Below, piece after piece: positions 34,227-43,668 of a stretch of DNA of 64,000 nt. Position 1 is the first letter of the stretch, and every line of letters starts with the position of its first letter. Position numbers and translations under genes: made by a program. Source of the stretch: Chloroflexota bacterium (GTDB lineage Bacteria; Chloroflexota; Dormibacteria; Dormibacterales; Dormibacteraceae); contig VBDR01000025.1 in assembly GCA_005882135.1 (NCBI GenBank), positions 152,480 through 216,479 of the forward strand, in the 5' to 3' direction. Below the pieces are notes generated by a model, which saw only the letters and a program-made list of their open reading frames with translations, made no database searches and had not been told where the DNA came from.

Positions 34227-35222
34227 ATGAGTCGGTTTCGGGTGGTCATCGGGTTGGCTGCCTTGTGCATTGTGGCCGCGGCATGCGAGAGCGGGACGCC
34301 CAGCTCCAACACGTCGCCGTCCGCAGCTGCATCCGGCAGCAGCTACCGCTTCTACTTCGTGACCCACGGTGACAACGGCACGTTCTGGTCGGTCGTGCAG
34401 AAAGGTGAGAGCCAGGCTGCCACTGACCTCGGCGTTTCGGTCAACTACCAGGGCAGCAACAACGACGACAACCAGGAATGCCAGTTCATCAGCGCCGCGG
34501 TGACCGCGAAGCCCGACGGCCTCGTCGTCTCTCCGCACAGCCAGACCGTCCTCGACTGCGCCAAGCAAGCCGCTGGACAGGGCATTCCGCTGATCTTGAT
34601 CAACAACTGCGGCACGACAACCAGCGGCCAGAGCTACATCGCATACTCAGGTGCGCTCACCTGCGTCGGCCAGCCTGAAACGGCTGCGGGCCAGCAGGCT
34701 GGGATCAGGCTCAAGGCGGATGGCGGCCACAAGCTGCTGTGCGTGATCCACGAGGCCACGAGCACGAGCCTGCGCGACCGCTGCGCCGGCGCCAAGACCG
34801 GCTTCGGCGGCAGTGAATCGGACCTCGTCATCGACAACGCCAAGTCCAACGTCTCGTCGGCGACGGCCACCCTTCAGGCGAAGCTCAGCGCTGACAAATC
34901 GATCGACGCCATCCTCGCGCTCGACCCCGACGTCGCCAAGAACATCGTGGAGGCCGCCGTCACGGGCGCGAGCTCAACCGCGAAGATCGCGACCTTCGAC
35001 ATCAGCACCGGCGTCATCGCGGACATCCAGTCGGGCAAGATCGACTTCGCCGTCGACCAGCAGCAGTACCTGCAGGGTTACCTGCCGATCGTCTTCCTCA
35101 AGCTGTTCAAGCAGAATGCGAACACCGTCGGCGGTTTCGACACCGTCAAGAGCGGCCCGGGCATCGTGGACAAGAGCAATGCCGCCACGGTCGCCAGCCT
35201 TGCCGGCAAAGGCACTCGATAG
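34227..35222 (+). CDS. Sugar ABC transporter substrate-binding lipoprotein (ribose-type)
   Basis: The 331-residue protein starts at the ATG at 34227, eight bases after a strong AAGGAGGAG. It has a lipoprotein signal ending in VAAACESG, so Cys21 is lipidated. The mature part is a type I periplasmic-binding fold of the RbsB/XylF class: YRFYFVTHGDNGTFWSVVQKG, KPDGLVVSPHS, GQGIPLILINN and AAVTAKPD. Residues such as FDIS and DQQQYLQGYLP occur near the end. It presents a sugar or inositol to the permease at 35288 and ATPase at 36387. Confidence 0.92.
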   Translation: MSRFRVVIGLAALCIVAAACESGTPSSNTSPSAAASGSSYRFYFVTHGDNGTFWSVVQKGESQAATDLGVSVNYQGSNNDDNQECQFISAAVTAKPDGLVVSPHSQTVLDCAKQAAGQGIPLILINNCGTTTSGQSYIAYSGALTCVGQPETAAGQQAGIRLKADGGHKLLCVIHEATSTSLRDRCAGAKTGFGGSESDLVIDNAKSNVSSATATLQAKLSADKSIDAILALDPDVAKNIVEAAVTGASSTAKIATFDISTGVIADIQSGKIDFAVDQQQYLQGYLPIVFLKLFKQNANTVGGFDTVKSGPGIVDKSNAATVASLAGKGTR

Positions 35223-35238
35223 ACTGAATCGGAGCTGA

Positions 35239-35268
35239 TCACCGGGCCGGTCGACTCCGGCCCGGTGA
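35239..35268 (+). terminator. Long perfect hairpin between binding-protein and permease genes
   Basis: TCACCGGGCCGG and CCGGCCCGGTGA form a perfect 12-bp stem around TCGACT. There is no T-tract and the operon continues. Such hairpins commonly protect the binding-protein mRNA or attenuate transcription, giving more binding protein than permease. Confidence 0.6.
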
Positions 35269-35287
35269 CATCCGGGGAGCGCAAAAG

Positions 35288-36376
35288 ATGAGCGTGGCAA
35301 GCACCCAGCCCCGTCCGAGTCCGGCCCCCCAACAGGCGGGCGCGGGGCGGGACGAGCGGCTGGCCGGCGTCAGCGTTCTGGTGCGCCTTCTGCAGCGCCC
35401 CGAGCTGGGGGCCCTGATCGGCGCCCTCGCGGTTTACCTGCTTTTCGCAAGCGTCGACGCCACGCCAGGACACCTGTTCACCTCGATCGCGGGCATGCAG
35501 AACTGGACCGACGCCGCCTCGACCTACGGCATCATGGCGGTCGCCGTCGCGCTCCTCATGATCGGCGGTGAGTTCGACCTGTCAGCGGGCGTCATGACCG
35601 GGACCAGCGGCCTGCTGCTCGGCATGCTCATCACCCGGCAGCAGGTCAACGTGTGGGTGGCCATAGTGGCCGTGCTGATCTTCGCCGGCATCATCGGGGC
35701 GGCGAACGGCATGCTCGTGGTACGGACCAAGCTGCCGAGCTTCATCATCACCCTCGCCACGTTCTTCGTCCTCCGCGGGGTGGACGTCGGCGTCACTCGG
35801 CTGCTCACGAACACGGTGCGGTTCGACATCTCCGACCAGGCACCGGGCTTTGTCAGCGCTCAGTCGATCTTTGGCAGCACATTCCTCGCCCCCTACAACT
35901 TCCAGGATGCGGTGCTCTGGTGGATCGCCATCACCGTAATCGCCACCGTGGTGCTGACCCAGACCACTTTCGGAAACTGGATCTTCGCTGTCGGCGGAGA
36001 CGCCAACGCCGCGCGCGCCGTCGGCGTTCCGGTCTCGCGCACGAAGGTGATCCTCTTCATGTACACGGCGATTTCGGCGGCCGTGGTCGGCATCATGGTT
36101 GCCCTTCGCTTCAAGGGGATCCAGTCGGGCCAGGGAGTTGGGCTCGAGTTCTTCTACATCATCGCCGCCGTGGTCGGAGGTTGCCTCCTGACCGGTGGAT
36201 ACGGTTCCGCAATCGGGGCCTCGCTGGGCGCGCTGATCATCGGATTTGCCCAGATCGGCATCATCTTCGCCAACTGGGACTCCAACTGGTACTACACGTT
36301 TCTGGGCGTGATCCTTTTCGTCGCCGTCGGTGTCAACACCCTCGTCAGACGGCGCGCCGCGAGCGCGCGCCGATGA
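35288..36376 (+). CDS. Sugar ABC transporter permease (RbsC/BPD_transp_2 type)
   Basis: The 362-residue protein has a basic, proline-rich cytoplasmic tail of about 45 residues and then some nine or ten membrane spans. The family motif [19 protein letters not shown] is present near residue 90, as is [18 protein letters not shown] near residue 238 (the EAA-like coupling loop). It pairs with the RbsB-like binding protein and the ATPase. Import of a monosaccharide or cyclitol into the cytoplasm is expected. Confidence 0.93.
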   Translation: MSVASTQPRPSPAPQQAGAGRDERLAGVSVLVRLLQRPELGALIGALAVYLLFASVDATPGHLFTSIAGMQNWTDAASTYGIMAVAVALLMIGGEFDLSAGVMTGTSGLLLGMLITRQQVNVWVAIVAVLIFAGIIGAANGMLVVRTKLPSFIITLATFFVLRGVDVGVTRLLTNTVRFDISDQAPGFVSAQSIFGSTFLAPYNFQDAVLWWIAITVIATVVLTQTTFGNWIFAVGGDANAARAVGVPVSRTKVILFMYTAISAAVVGIMVALRFKGIQSGQGVGLEFFYIIAAVVGGCLLTGGYGSAIGASLGALIIGFAQIGIIFANWDSNWYYTFLGVILFVAVGVNTLVRRRAASARR

Positions 36377-36386
36377 GGGTCGCCGG

Positions 36387-37232
36387 ATGAGCCAATCCAA
36401 GAACGGCGTGCCTCTCCTGGAGGTGCGCAACGTCAGCAAGTACTTCGGGAGCGTGATCGCACTCCGCGACATCTCGATGCAGGTTCACGCCGGCGAGGTT
36501 ACGTGCGTGCTCGGTGACAACGGCGCCGGCAAGTCGACACTGATCAAGATCCTGTCCGGGGTCCACCCGCATGACGAAGGCGAGCTGCTCGTCGACGGCA
36601 AGAGCGTGCGCTTCGGGGGCCCACGCGAGGCCCGGGCCGCGGGCATCTCGGTTGTTTTTCAAGACCTGGCGACCGTGCCCCTGATGTCGATCTGGCGCAA
36701 CTTCTTCCTCGGCTCCGAGCCGACTGTCGGTTTCGGTCCGGCGCGCAGGCTCGACACTGGCTTTGCCAAGCGCGTGATGCGCGAAGAGATGGGCAAGATG
36801 GGAATCGATGTCCGCGATCCCAATCAGGCGGTCGGCACCCTTTCCGGTGGCGAGCGGCAGGCTGTGGCCATCGCGCGTGCGGTGTACTTCGGGGCCAAAG
36901 TGCTGATCCTCGATGAGCCGACGTCCGCGCTCGGCGTGCGGCAGTCGGGCATCGTCTTGAAGTACGTCGTGCAGGCAAGGGAGCGCGGCCTGGGGGTGAT
37001 CTTCATCACACACAACCCGCATCACGCGTATCCGGTGGGCGATCGGTTCGTGCTCCTGAACCGAGGCAAGCTCATGGGCGCGTATGCCAAGCACGAAACC
37101 TCGCTGGAGGAGCTGACCAGGATGATGGCAGGGGGAGAAGAGCTGGAGCGCCTTTCCAGGGAGCTGGAGAAGTTGGCGGCCGACCCGGAGATGAAGCAGG
37201 TCGCACGCGAGCTGCGGGAGGAAGCACGATGA
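36387..37232 (+). CDS. Sugar ABC transporter ATP-binding protein (single-domain)
   Basis: The 281-residue ATPase has Walker [13 protein letters not shown] near residue 45, signature [15 protein letters not shown] near 150 and Walker [13 protein letters not shown] near 172. It is about half the length of RbsA because it holds only one nucleotide-binding domain, like the FrcA/short type, and should form a homodimer. A charged helix ends the protein ([16 protein letters not shown]). The stop overlaps the start of the iolA-like gene (ATGA), tying import to catabolism. Confidence 0.92.
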   Translation: MSQSKNGVPLLEVRNVSKYFGSVIALRDISMQVHAGEVTCVLGDNGAGKSTLIKILSGVHPHDEGELLVDGKSVRFGGPREARAAGISVVFQDLATVPLMSIWRNFFLGSEPTVGFGPARRLDTGFAKRVMREEMGKMGIDVRDPNQAVGTLSGGERQAVAIARAVYFGAKVLILDEPTSALGVRQSGIVLKYVVQARERGLGVIFITHNPHHAYPVGDRFVLLNRGKLMGAYAKHETSLEELTRMMAGGEELERLSRELEKLAADPEMKQVARELREEAR

Positions 37233-38662
37233 TCCGCAACCTGATCGGTTCCGATTGGCAGATGCCCGCCGACGGCGCGGTCTCCCTGCCCGTCTTCAAC
37301 CCCGCCACGGGCGAGGTCATCGAGCAGGTTCCGCTCTCGGGGGCGCAGGAGGTGGATGCGGCGGTCAAGGCCGCGAGCGGGGCCTTCGCATCGTGGTCAC
37401 GGACGGCGGTGATGGAGCGGGTGCGCCTGATGTTCCGCTACAAGGCCGTGCTCGAGGAGCATTTCGAGGAGCTCGCTTCGATCGTCACCCGCCACCACGG
37501 CAAGACCCTGGACGAGTCGCGTGGCGAGGTTCGGCGCGGGATCGAGGTCGTCGACTTCGCGTGCGGCGCGCCGACCCTGCTTCAAGGCCGCACGCTGCGC
37601 GACGTCTCGGGTGGCGTCGACCAGGACCTTTATCGCTATCCGGTCGGCGTGTGTGCGGGCATCCCGCCCTTCAACTTCCCGGTGATGATCCCACTCTGGA
37701 TGTTTCCGCTCGCCGTCGTCGCGGGCAACACATTCGTGCTCAAGCCGTCCGAGCGGACGCCGTTGGGCGGCCAGCGGCTGGCCGAGCTCTTCCTGGAGGC
37801 CGGTTTTCCGGCGGGAGTGCTCAACGTCGTCCACGGCGCGGCCGGCGCTGTCGACGCATTGCTCGAAAACCCAGGGGTCAGCGCGATCTCATTTGTGGGC
37901 TCGGCGCCAGTCGCCAAGCACGTCTATACAGAGGCCGCTGCGCGCGGCAAGCGCGTCCAGGCGCTCGGCGGCGCCAAAAATCACATCGTGGTCATGCCTG
38001 ACGCCGACCCTGAAATCACCGTCCCCGCGATTCTCAACTCGGCGTTCGGCAACGCGGGTGAGCGATGCCTGTCCGGCTCCGTCGCCGTCGCGGTGGGCAA
38101 GGCGGCCGACATCCTGCTCGACCCATTGCGCGACGCGGCCTCGAAGATGGTCGTCGGACCAGGCGACCAGCCTGGGGTGCAGGTCGGGCCGCTGATCCGG
38201 GCCGAGCATCGAGATCGAGTCGCCTCCTACGTCGAAAAGGGCACCGCCGAAGGCGCGCAGCTCGTGGTCGACGGCCGGGGCGAGATGTCGCGGCAAGGAT
38301 TCTTTCTGGGGCCGACGATCCTGGACCGGGTCACGCCGCAGATGGCGGTCGGCCGCGAAGAGATCTTCGGACCCGTCTTGTCGGTCGCCCGCGCGGCGAC
38401 GCTCGAGGACGCGATCGCACAAGCCAATGCGTCGTCGCTTGGCAACATGGCGACGATCTTCACGCAGTCCGGTCGCGCCGGGCGCGAGTTTCGGGAACGC
38501 GTCGAAGCCGGGATGACGGGCATCAATGTGCCCATCGCGCAGCCTTTCGCATTCTTTCCTTTCAGCGGATGGAAGGGTTCTTTCTTCGGAGACCTGCACG
38601 TCCATGGCACGGACGGAATCGAGTTCTATACCCGAAAGAAGGTCGTCGTCACGCGTTGGTGA
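37229..38662 (+). CDS. iolA: CoA-acylating (methyl)malonate-semialdehyde dehydrogenase
   Basis: The 477-residue aldehyde dehydrogenase has the MmsA/IolA features: [20 protein letters not shown], the QALGGAKNH segment replacing the usual general base region, and the catalytic cysteine in [10 protein letters not shown] near residue 282. The C-terminal [16 protein letters not shown] is also typical. It converts malonate semialdehyde to acetyl-CoA and CO2, the last step of inositol degradation; methylmalonate semialdehyde is the alternative substrate. It overlaps the ATPase gene and precedes the transaldolase-like gene. Confidence 0.93.
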   Translation: MIRNLIGSDWQMPADGAVSLPVFNPATGEVIEQVPLSGAQEVDAAVKAASGAFASWSRTAVMERVRLMFRYKAVLEEHFEELASIVTRHHGKTLDESRGEVRRGIEVVDFACGAPTLLQGRTLRDVSGGVDQDLYRYPVGVCAGIPPFNFPVMIPLWMFPLAVVAGNTFVLKPSERTPLGGQRLAELFLEAGFPAGVLNVVHGAAGAVDALLENPGVSAISFVGSAPVAKHVYTEAAARGKRVQALGGAKNHIVVMPDADPEITVPAILNSAFGNAGERCLSGSVAVAVGKAADILLDPLRDAASKMVVGPGDQPGVQVGPLIRAEHRDRVASYVEKGTAEGAQLVVDGRGEMSRQGFFLGPTILDRVTPQMAVGREEIFGPVLSVARAATLEDAIAQANASSLGNMATIFTQSGRAGREFRERVEAGMTGINVPIAQPFAFFPFSGWKGSFFGDLHVHGTDGIEFYTRKKVVVTRW

Positions 38663-38672
38663 CACATGTAAT

Positions 38673-39788
38673 GTGGAGACCGAGTTGACGGCCACAGATC
38701 CAGCGGTGGCGAGGGTGACGTTCAAGAGCCGGCTGCATCAGATGACGCAGACGACGCCGACGATGCTGTGGAACGACTCGGCCGACATCGGCGAGCTCAT
38801 CTACGCGATCGAGAACGGCGCCGTCGGAGCTACCTGCAACCCTGTCATCGCCGTCGGCATCCTGAAGAAGGAAATCGCTGTCTGGCGGCCTCGCATCGAG
38901 GCCCTGCTCCATGACCTCCCTGGCGCGACCGAGGATCGGATCGGGTGGACGCTGGTCGAAGAGATGTCGGTCAGAGCCGCGAAGCTTCTCGAGCCGGCGT
39001 TCGCGGCCCATGCCGGGCGCGACGGCCGCCTCTCCATCCAGACGGATCCCCGTTTTTTCCGCGACTCCGAAGCGATCCTCGAGCACGCCATGAGGTTCAG
39101 CCTCCTCGCGCCGAATGTGATCGTGAAGATCCCGGCGACGCGGGCCGGCGTCGTCGCCATCGAGGAGGCGACGTACCGCGGCCTGAGCGTGAACGCGACC
39201 GTCTGCTTCACCCTTCCCCAGTGCATCGCGGTCGCCGAGGCTGTCGAGCGAGGACTCCGGCGGCGTGAGAGCGAGGGCAAGGAGATCGCCTCGATGGGCC
39301 CGGTCTGCACGATCATGGTTGGCCGCCTCGACGACTGGCTGAAGGTTCTACTCGACAGGCGTGAGATCACCGTCGACCCTGGGATCCTCGAATGGGCGGG
39401 CGTCGCGGTTTTCAAGAAGACGTACGGCATCTTCCGCCAGCGGGGTTACCGGCTGCGGCTGCTGTCGGCGGCATTCCGGAACCACATGCACTGGAGCGAG
39501 CTGATTGGCGCCGACGCGGTCATCTCGCCCCCGTCGGCATGGCAGAAGCGATTCAACGCGGGTGACATCGAGGTGCGGCCGCGCATCGACGACCCGGTCG
39601 ATCCCGAGGTGCTGGGCCACCTCCTCTCGCACTTCCCGGATTTTCGGCGCGCGTACTCGGAGGACGGGCTCACCGTCGACGAATTCGACTCGTTTGCGCC
39701 GACCGTGCGCACGCTGCGTCAGTTCATCGCAGCCTGCACCGACCTTGCCGGGCTGGTGCGCGACGTGATGCTTCCAGAACCCGCGTAA
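38673..39788 (+). CDS. Transaldolase-family protein in the inositol cluster
   Basis: The protein of about 371 residues belongs to the transaldolase/fructose-6-phosphate aldolase TIM-barrel family: ENGAVGATCNPVIAVGIL (NP loop), Schiff-base lysine in NVIVKIPATRAG near residue 149, and SVNATVCFTLPQCIAVA. It lacks the QWASTS-like phosphate region of true transaldolases such as the gene at 5299, having instead MGPVCTIMVGRLDDWL. Start is GTG at 38673 or TTG at 38685. It lies between iolA and iolD, where an aldolase for 5-dehydro-2-deoxygluconate (phosphate) would be expected. That role is inference. Confidence 0.82.
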   Translation: METELTATDPAVARVTFKSRLHQMTQTTPTMLWNDSADIGELIYAIENGAVGATCNPVIAVGILKKEIAVWRPRIEALLHDLPGATEDRIGWTLVEEMSVRAAKLLEPAFAAHAGRDGRLSIQTDPRFFRDSEAILEHAMRFSLLAPNVIVKIPATRAGVVAIEEATYRGLSVNATVCFTLPQCIAVAEAVERGLRRRESEGKEIASMGPVCTIMVGRLDDWLKVLLDRREITVDPGILEWAGVAVFKKTYGIFRQRGYRLRLLSAAFRNHMHWSELIGADAVISPPSAWQKRFNAGDIEVRPRIDDPVDPEVLGHLLSHFPDFRRAYSEDGLTVDEFDSFAPTVRTLRQFIAACTDLAGLVRDVMLPEPA

Positions 39789-39797
39789 GGTCGCGCC

Positions 39798-41678
39798 GTG
39801 AAGACGCTGAAGCTGACCATGGCGCAGGCGCTGGTGCGCTTTCTGGCGTCCCAGCATGTGGAGCGTGACGGCGTCGAGCACCGCTTCATAGGCGGCTGCT
39901 TCGGCATCTTCGGCCACGGCAACCTCACGGGGATCGGCCAGGCGTTGGCCCAGAATCCGGAGCTCCTCACCTACTACCAGGCGCGCAATGAGCAGGCCAT
40001 GGTTCACACGGCAGCCGGCTTCGCGAAGATGCGCAACCGCCTTGCCGCCCTCGCCTGCACGACCTCGATCGGGCCTGGCGCGACGAACATGATCACCGGA
40101 GCCGCGGCGGCGACGGTGAATCGCCTTCCGGTCCTGCTTCTACCAGGCGACGTCTTTGCCTCCCGCCGGCCCGACCCCGTGCTGCAACAGCTGGAGTCGC
40201 CCTCGCGCGGCGACGTCAGCGTCAACGACGCGTTCATACCCGTGTCGCGGTACTTCGACCGGATCCAGCGTCCGGAACAGCTGATCCCCGCGGCGCTGTC
40301 GGCGATGCGAGTGCTGACCAGTCAGGTCGACACCGGCGCGGTCACGCTGGCGCTGCCCCAAGACGTGCAGACGGAAGCGTTCGACTATCCGGCCGAATTC
40401 TTCGAGAAGCGGACCTGGCGCCTTGCCCGTCCGCTGCCCGACGAACCTGCACTCGAGCGCGCAGCGGGCATCATCCGCGCCGCCCGGCGCCCGCTCCTTG
40501 TCGCGGGCGGAGGGGTCATCTACTCGGAGGCGACCGACGCCCTGCGGGGTCTGGTCAGGCGCACCGGGATGCCGGTGGCGGAGACCCAGGCAGGCAAGGG
40601 ATCTCTGGCCTACGATCACGCGGGTGCGCTCGGCGGCGTCGGCGCGACGGGCACGCTTGCAGCCAACCGGATCGCGGCGAGCGCCGACGTGGTCATCGGC
40701 GTCGGGACGCGGTACACGGATTTCACGACCGCCTCCAAAACGGCGTTTCAAAATCCCGACGTCCGGTTTGTCAACATCAACATCGCGGAGCTGGACAGCC
40801 ACAAGCTCGGGGGTGTTCCGCTGACCGGTGACGCTCGAGCGATCCTGGAGGCGCTCGACCGAAGGCTGCAGGGCTGGTCGGTGGCCGAGGCCTACCGGCG
40901 CGACTACGAGCAGCTTCGCGCCGAGTGGGATGCGGAGGTGTCCCGCCTTTACAACCTGGGCCACTCGCCGCTGCCCGCTCAGTCGGAGGTGCTGGGCGCG
41001 GTCAACGAGCTGTCGGCGCCGCGCGACGTCGTCGTGTGCGCGGCGGGCTCGATGCCCGGCGACCTGCACAAGCTGTGGCGCACGCGCGACGCCAAGGGCT
41101 ACCACGTCGAGTACGGGTACTCGACGATGGGCTACGAGATCGCCGGCGGCCTGGGCGTCAGGCTTGCCGATCCCTCGCGCGAGGTCTACGTCATGGTCGG
41201 CGACGGGTCGTACTTGATGATGGCGCAGGAGATCGTGACCTCGATCCAGGAGCACGCCAAGCTCACCATCGTGCTCGTCGACAACGAAGGCTTTGCGTCG
41301 ATCGGCGGCCTCTCGCGATCGAAAGGCAACGCTGGTTTCGGGACTCGGTACCGGTATCGCAACGGCGGATCGCTCGGCGACGACGCCGAGCACAGCAACG
41401 GCGAGAGGCTCCCGGTCGACCTCGGGATGAACGCCCAGGGGCTCGGCGCCCACGTCTACCGGGCACGCAACGTCGAAGAGCTCCGTGACGCGCTTGTCGC
41501 CGCGAAGAAGATCGATCGCACCGTGGTGATCCACGTCGCCGTTGATCGCTACGAAGGCGTGCCGAGCTACGAGAGCTGGTGGGAGGTGCCGGTGGCGGAG
41601 GTGTCGGAGTCGGCCGATGTCAAGAAGGCGCGTGAGGAGCACCGGCGCGGCTTGGCAAGGCGCCGCTGGCACGTATGA
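39798..41678 (+). CDS. iolD: Trihydroxycyclohexane-1,2-dione hydrolase
   Basis: The 626-residue thiamine-diphosphate enzyme has IolD length and features: RFIGGCFGIFGHGNLTGIGQAL at the start, the QNEQAMVHTAAGFAKM-type activating Glu region (here ARNEQAMVHTAAGFAK), and ThDP-binding GDGSYLMMAQEIVTS with VDNEGF 30 residues on. It opens the cyclitol ring to give 5-deoxy-D-glucuronate. The GTG start follows the transaldolase-like gene by nine bases and the stop overlaps iolB. Confidence 0.93.
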   Translation: MKTLKLTMAQALVRFLASQHVERDGVEHRFIGGCFGIFGHGNLTGIGQALAQNPELLTYYQARNEQAMVHTAAGFAKMRNRLAALACTTSIGPGATNMITGAAAATVNRLPVLLLPGDVFASRRPDPVLQQLESPSRGDVSVNDAFIPVSRYFDRIQRPEQLIPAALSAMRVLTSQVDTGAVTLALPQDVQTEAFDYPAEFFEKRTWRLARPLPDEPALERAAGIIRAARRPLLVAGGGVIYSEATDALRGLVRRTGMPVAETQAGKGSLAYDHAGALGGVGATGTLAANRIAASADVVIGVGTRYTDFTTASKTAFQNPDVRFVNINIAELDSHKLGGVPLTGDARAILEALDRRLQGWSVAEAYRRDYEQLRAEWDAEVSRLYNLGHSPLPAQSEVLGAVNELSAPRDVVVCAAGSMPGDLHKLWRTRDAKGYHVEYGYSTMGYEIAGGLGVRLADPSREVYVMVGDGSYLMMAQEIVTSIQEHAKLTIVLVDNEGFASIGGLSRSKGNAGFGTRYRYRNGGSLGDDAEHSNGERLPVDLGMNAQGLGAHVYRARNVEELRDALVAAKKIDRTVVIHVAVDRYEGVPSYESWWEVPVAEVSESADVKKAREEHRRGLARRRWHV

Positions 41679-42478
41679 CGGAGCTCGTCGTGCGCCGGAC
41701 CAACAAGCCCGCCGGCGAAGGACCTGTGGCCATCGTCACCCCCGAATCCGCGGGCTGGTCCTATGTCGGCTTTGAGGTTTACGAGCTACGACGCGGTGAC
41801 CGGATCCGGCAATCGACCGGGGCGAGAGAACTGTGCGCGGTGATGCTGGCGGGTCAGGCGGACTTCACGGTCGGATCGCACGCGTGGAAGGAGGTCGGGT
41901 CCCGGAGCAACGTATTCGAGGGCACGCCCGACTCGGTCTACGCGCCGCCAGGGCAGCCGCTCGAGATCAGAGCCTCGAGCGAGAGCTGCGAGGTCGCACT
42001 CTGTTGGGCGCCCGCCTCGCGTGGCGCCGAGCCGGCCCTGATCCAGGCGGCCGAGATCAAACCGTTCAGACGTGGCTCAGGTCGCACCGAGCGCACGATC
42101 CACAACATCCTGATGGAGGATCGACTGGCCGAGGCGCTTCTCGTGACCGAGGTGTTGACGCCCGCCGGAAACTGGTCGAGCTATCCGCCGCACAAGCACG
42201 ACACCGACGATCCCCCGCGCGAGACATACCTCGAGGAGACGTACTACCACCGCATGGCGCGGGCCGAGGGTTTTGCGGTGCAGCTCATCTACACGGATGA
42301 CCGCTCGCTGGACGAGGCGATTCAGGTTCGCGACGGCGACCTGGTGCTGGTCCCGCGCGGATTTCACCCGGTCGCCGCGGGTCCTGGCTACGACCTCTAC
42401 TACCTGAACGTGATGGCCGGGCCGACCCGGCGCTGGCTGGTCACGACCGACGCCGACCACCGCTGGCAGCTGGATTGA
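41675..42478 (+). CDS. iolB: 5-deoxy-glucuronate isomerase
   Basis: The 267-residue double-cupin protein matches IolB. It has GWSYVGFEVYELRRGD near the start and the metal-binding set YPPHKHDTDDPP and YLEETYYHRM near residues 170-190, plus a late histidine in PRGFHPVAAGPGYDLYYLN. It converts 5-deoxy-D-glucuronate to 5-dehydro-2-deoxy-D-gluconate in the cytoplasm. The ATG overlaps the iolD stop (ATGA), so two successive enzymes are translationally coupled. Confidence 0.94.
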   Translation: MTELVVRRTNKPAGEGPVAIVTPESAGWSYVGFEVYELRRGDRIRQSTGARELCAVMLAGQADFTVGSHAWKEVGSRSNVFEGTPDSVYAPPGQPLEIRASSESCEVALCWAPASRGAEPALIQAAEIKPFRRGSGRTERTIHNILMEDRLAEALLVTEVLTPAGNWSSYPPHKHDTDDPPRETYLEETYYHRMARAEGFAVQLIYTDDRSLDEAIQVRDGDLVLVPRGFHPVAAGPGYDLYYLNVMAGPTRRWLVTTDADHRWQLD

Positions 42479-42483
42479 AATCC

Positions 42484-42495
42484 TGTAACGTTCCA
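42484..42495. promoter_or_regulatory. Degenerate LacI-type operator before the MDR gene
   Basis: TGTAACGTTCCA differs from the perfect TGGAACGTTCCA palindrome by one base. It lies five bases upstream of the GTG at 42501 and six after the iolB stop. It may regulate an internal promoter. Confidence 0.5.
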
Positions 42496-42500
42496 AACTT

Positions 42501-43658
42501 GTGAGCGGGACGGTCCGAGCGGCCGTTATGACAGCCCCGGGGCATCTCGAGCTGAGGCATTTCCCGCGTCCCGACCCCGCGCCGGGCGCGGTCCTGATGA
42601 AGGTCACCTACTCGGGCATCTGCGGCACCGACAAGCACACGTATCGGGGCGAGTCGAAGCAGTACGCGGGCACCGACCATGAGCGCGAGATCACCTATCC
42701 GCTGATCTGCGGCCATGAGAATGTCGGCGTGATCGAAGCGATCGGAGGCGCCGATTCGATCCCCGACAGCGAGGGTCGGCCGTTGCGGCCCGGCGACCGT
42801 ATCGTGCCCGCCGCGAATGTGCCCTGCGGGCGCTGCGTCTTCTGCCTCAACGACTATCCGTACTACTTCTGCGAAAACCTGCAGGACTACGGAAACAGCC
42901 TCCACGCCGGGATCCCCCCGCACCTGTTCGGCGGGTGGGCGGAGTACATGTACCTGCTGCCGGGCACGCCGCTGTTCAGAGTGCCGGACGGGCTGCCGGA
43001 CGAGCTGGCGGCGCTGACCGAGATCATGGCGGTGACCCACGGCTTCGACCGCGCCCGCATGCTGAACGCGAGCTGGGGCGGAAGCGCGTTCGGCGAATCG
43101 GTGGCGATCGTCGGGGTCGGGCCACTTGGCTTCTGCCACCTGGTCAAGGCGCGACTCATGGGTTGCGGCAAGCTGGTCGCCATCGACCGGATCGAGTCGC
43201 GACTCGAGCTCGCGCGGCGCTTCGGCGCGACGCTGACCGTCAACGCCGCCAAGACCAGCGAGAAAGAGCGGATCGAGCTCCTGCGCGAGCACACCCACAC
43301 CGGGCCGGATATCGTCATCGACTGCACGGGCGTCGCGCAGTCGTTCCCCGAATGCCTGCACCTTGTGCGGTATGGAGGCACTGTCGTCGAAGCCGGCACT
43401 TTCGTCGACATGGGCCCGGTCGGTGTCAATCCGAACTCCGACATCTGCACGAAGAATGTGAGCGTCATCGGCGTTGGTGGCGAAACGGCAACCTCCTACG
43501 TTCCCGCCATGAACATGCTGGTGCGCAACCTCGACCGGCTGCCTCTCAGCGAGATCGTCACCCATCGGATGCCGCTCGAGCGCGCGACCGAAGCGGTCGA
43601 GCTGTCGCAGCATGAGGGCACTATGAAGGTTCTGATGGACCCGGCGATGAAGGCCTGA
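42501..43658 (+). CDS. Zinc-dependent MDR-family alcohol dehydrogenase
   Basis: The 385-residue medium-chain dehydrogenase has the catalytic zinc ligands in SGICGTDKHT and ICGHENVGVIEAIGG. Structural zinc cysteines lie in VPCGRCVFCLND followed by YYFCEN, and the NAD fold has IVGVGPLGFCHLVKA. Substrates of such enzymes in sugar clusters are polyols or keto-sugar alcohols. A degenerate operator lies just before its start. It is followed 10 bp later by the LacI regulator gene. Confidence 0.92.
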   Translation: MSGTVRAAVMTAPGHLELRHFPRPDPAPGAVLMKVTYSGICGTDKHTYRGESKQYAGTDHEREITYPLICGHENVGVIEAIGGADSIPDSEGRPLRPGDRIVPAANVPCGRCVFCLNDYPYYFCENLQDYGNSLHAGIPPHLFGGWAEYMYLLPGTPLFRVPDGLPDELAALTEIMAVTHGFDRARMLNASWGGSAFGESVAIVGVGPLGFCHLVKARLMGCGKLVAIDRIESRLELARRFGATLTVNAAKTSEKERIELLREHTHTGPDIVIDCTGVAQSFPECLHLVRYGGTVVEAGTFVDMGPVGVNPNSDICTKNVSVIGVGGETATSYVPAMNMLVRNLDRLPLSEIVTHRMPLERATEAVELSQHEGTMKVLMDPAMKA

Positions 43659-43668
43659 ACCCGTCCTC

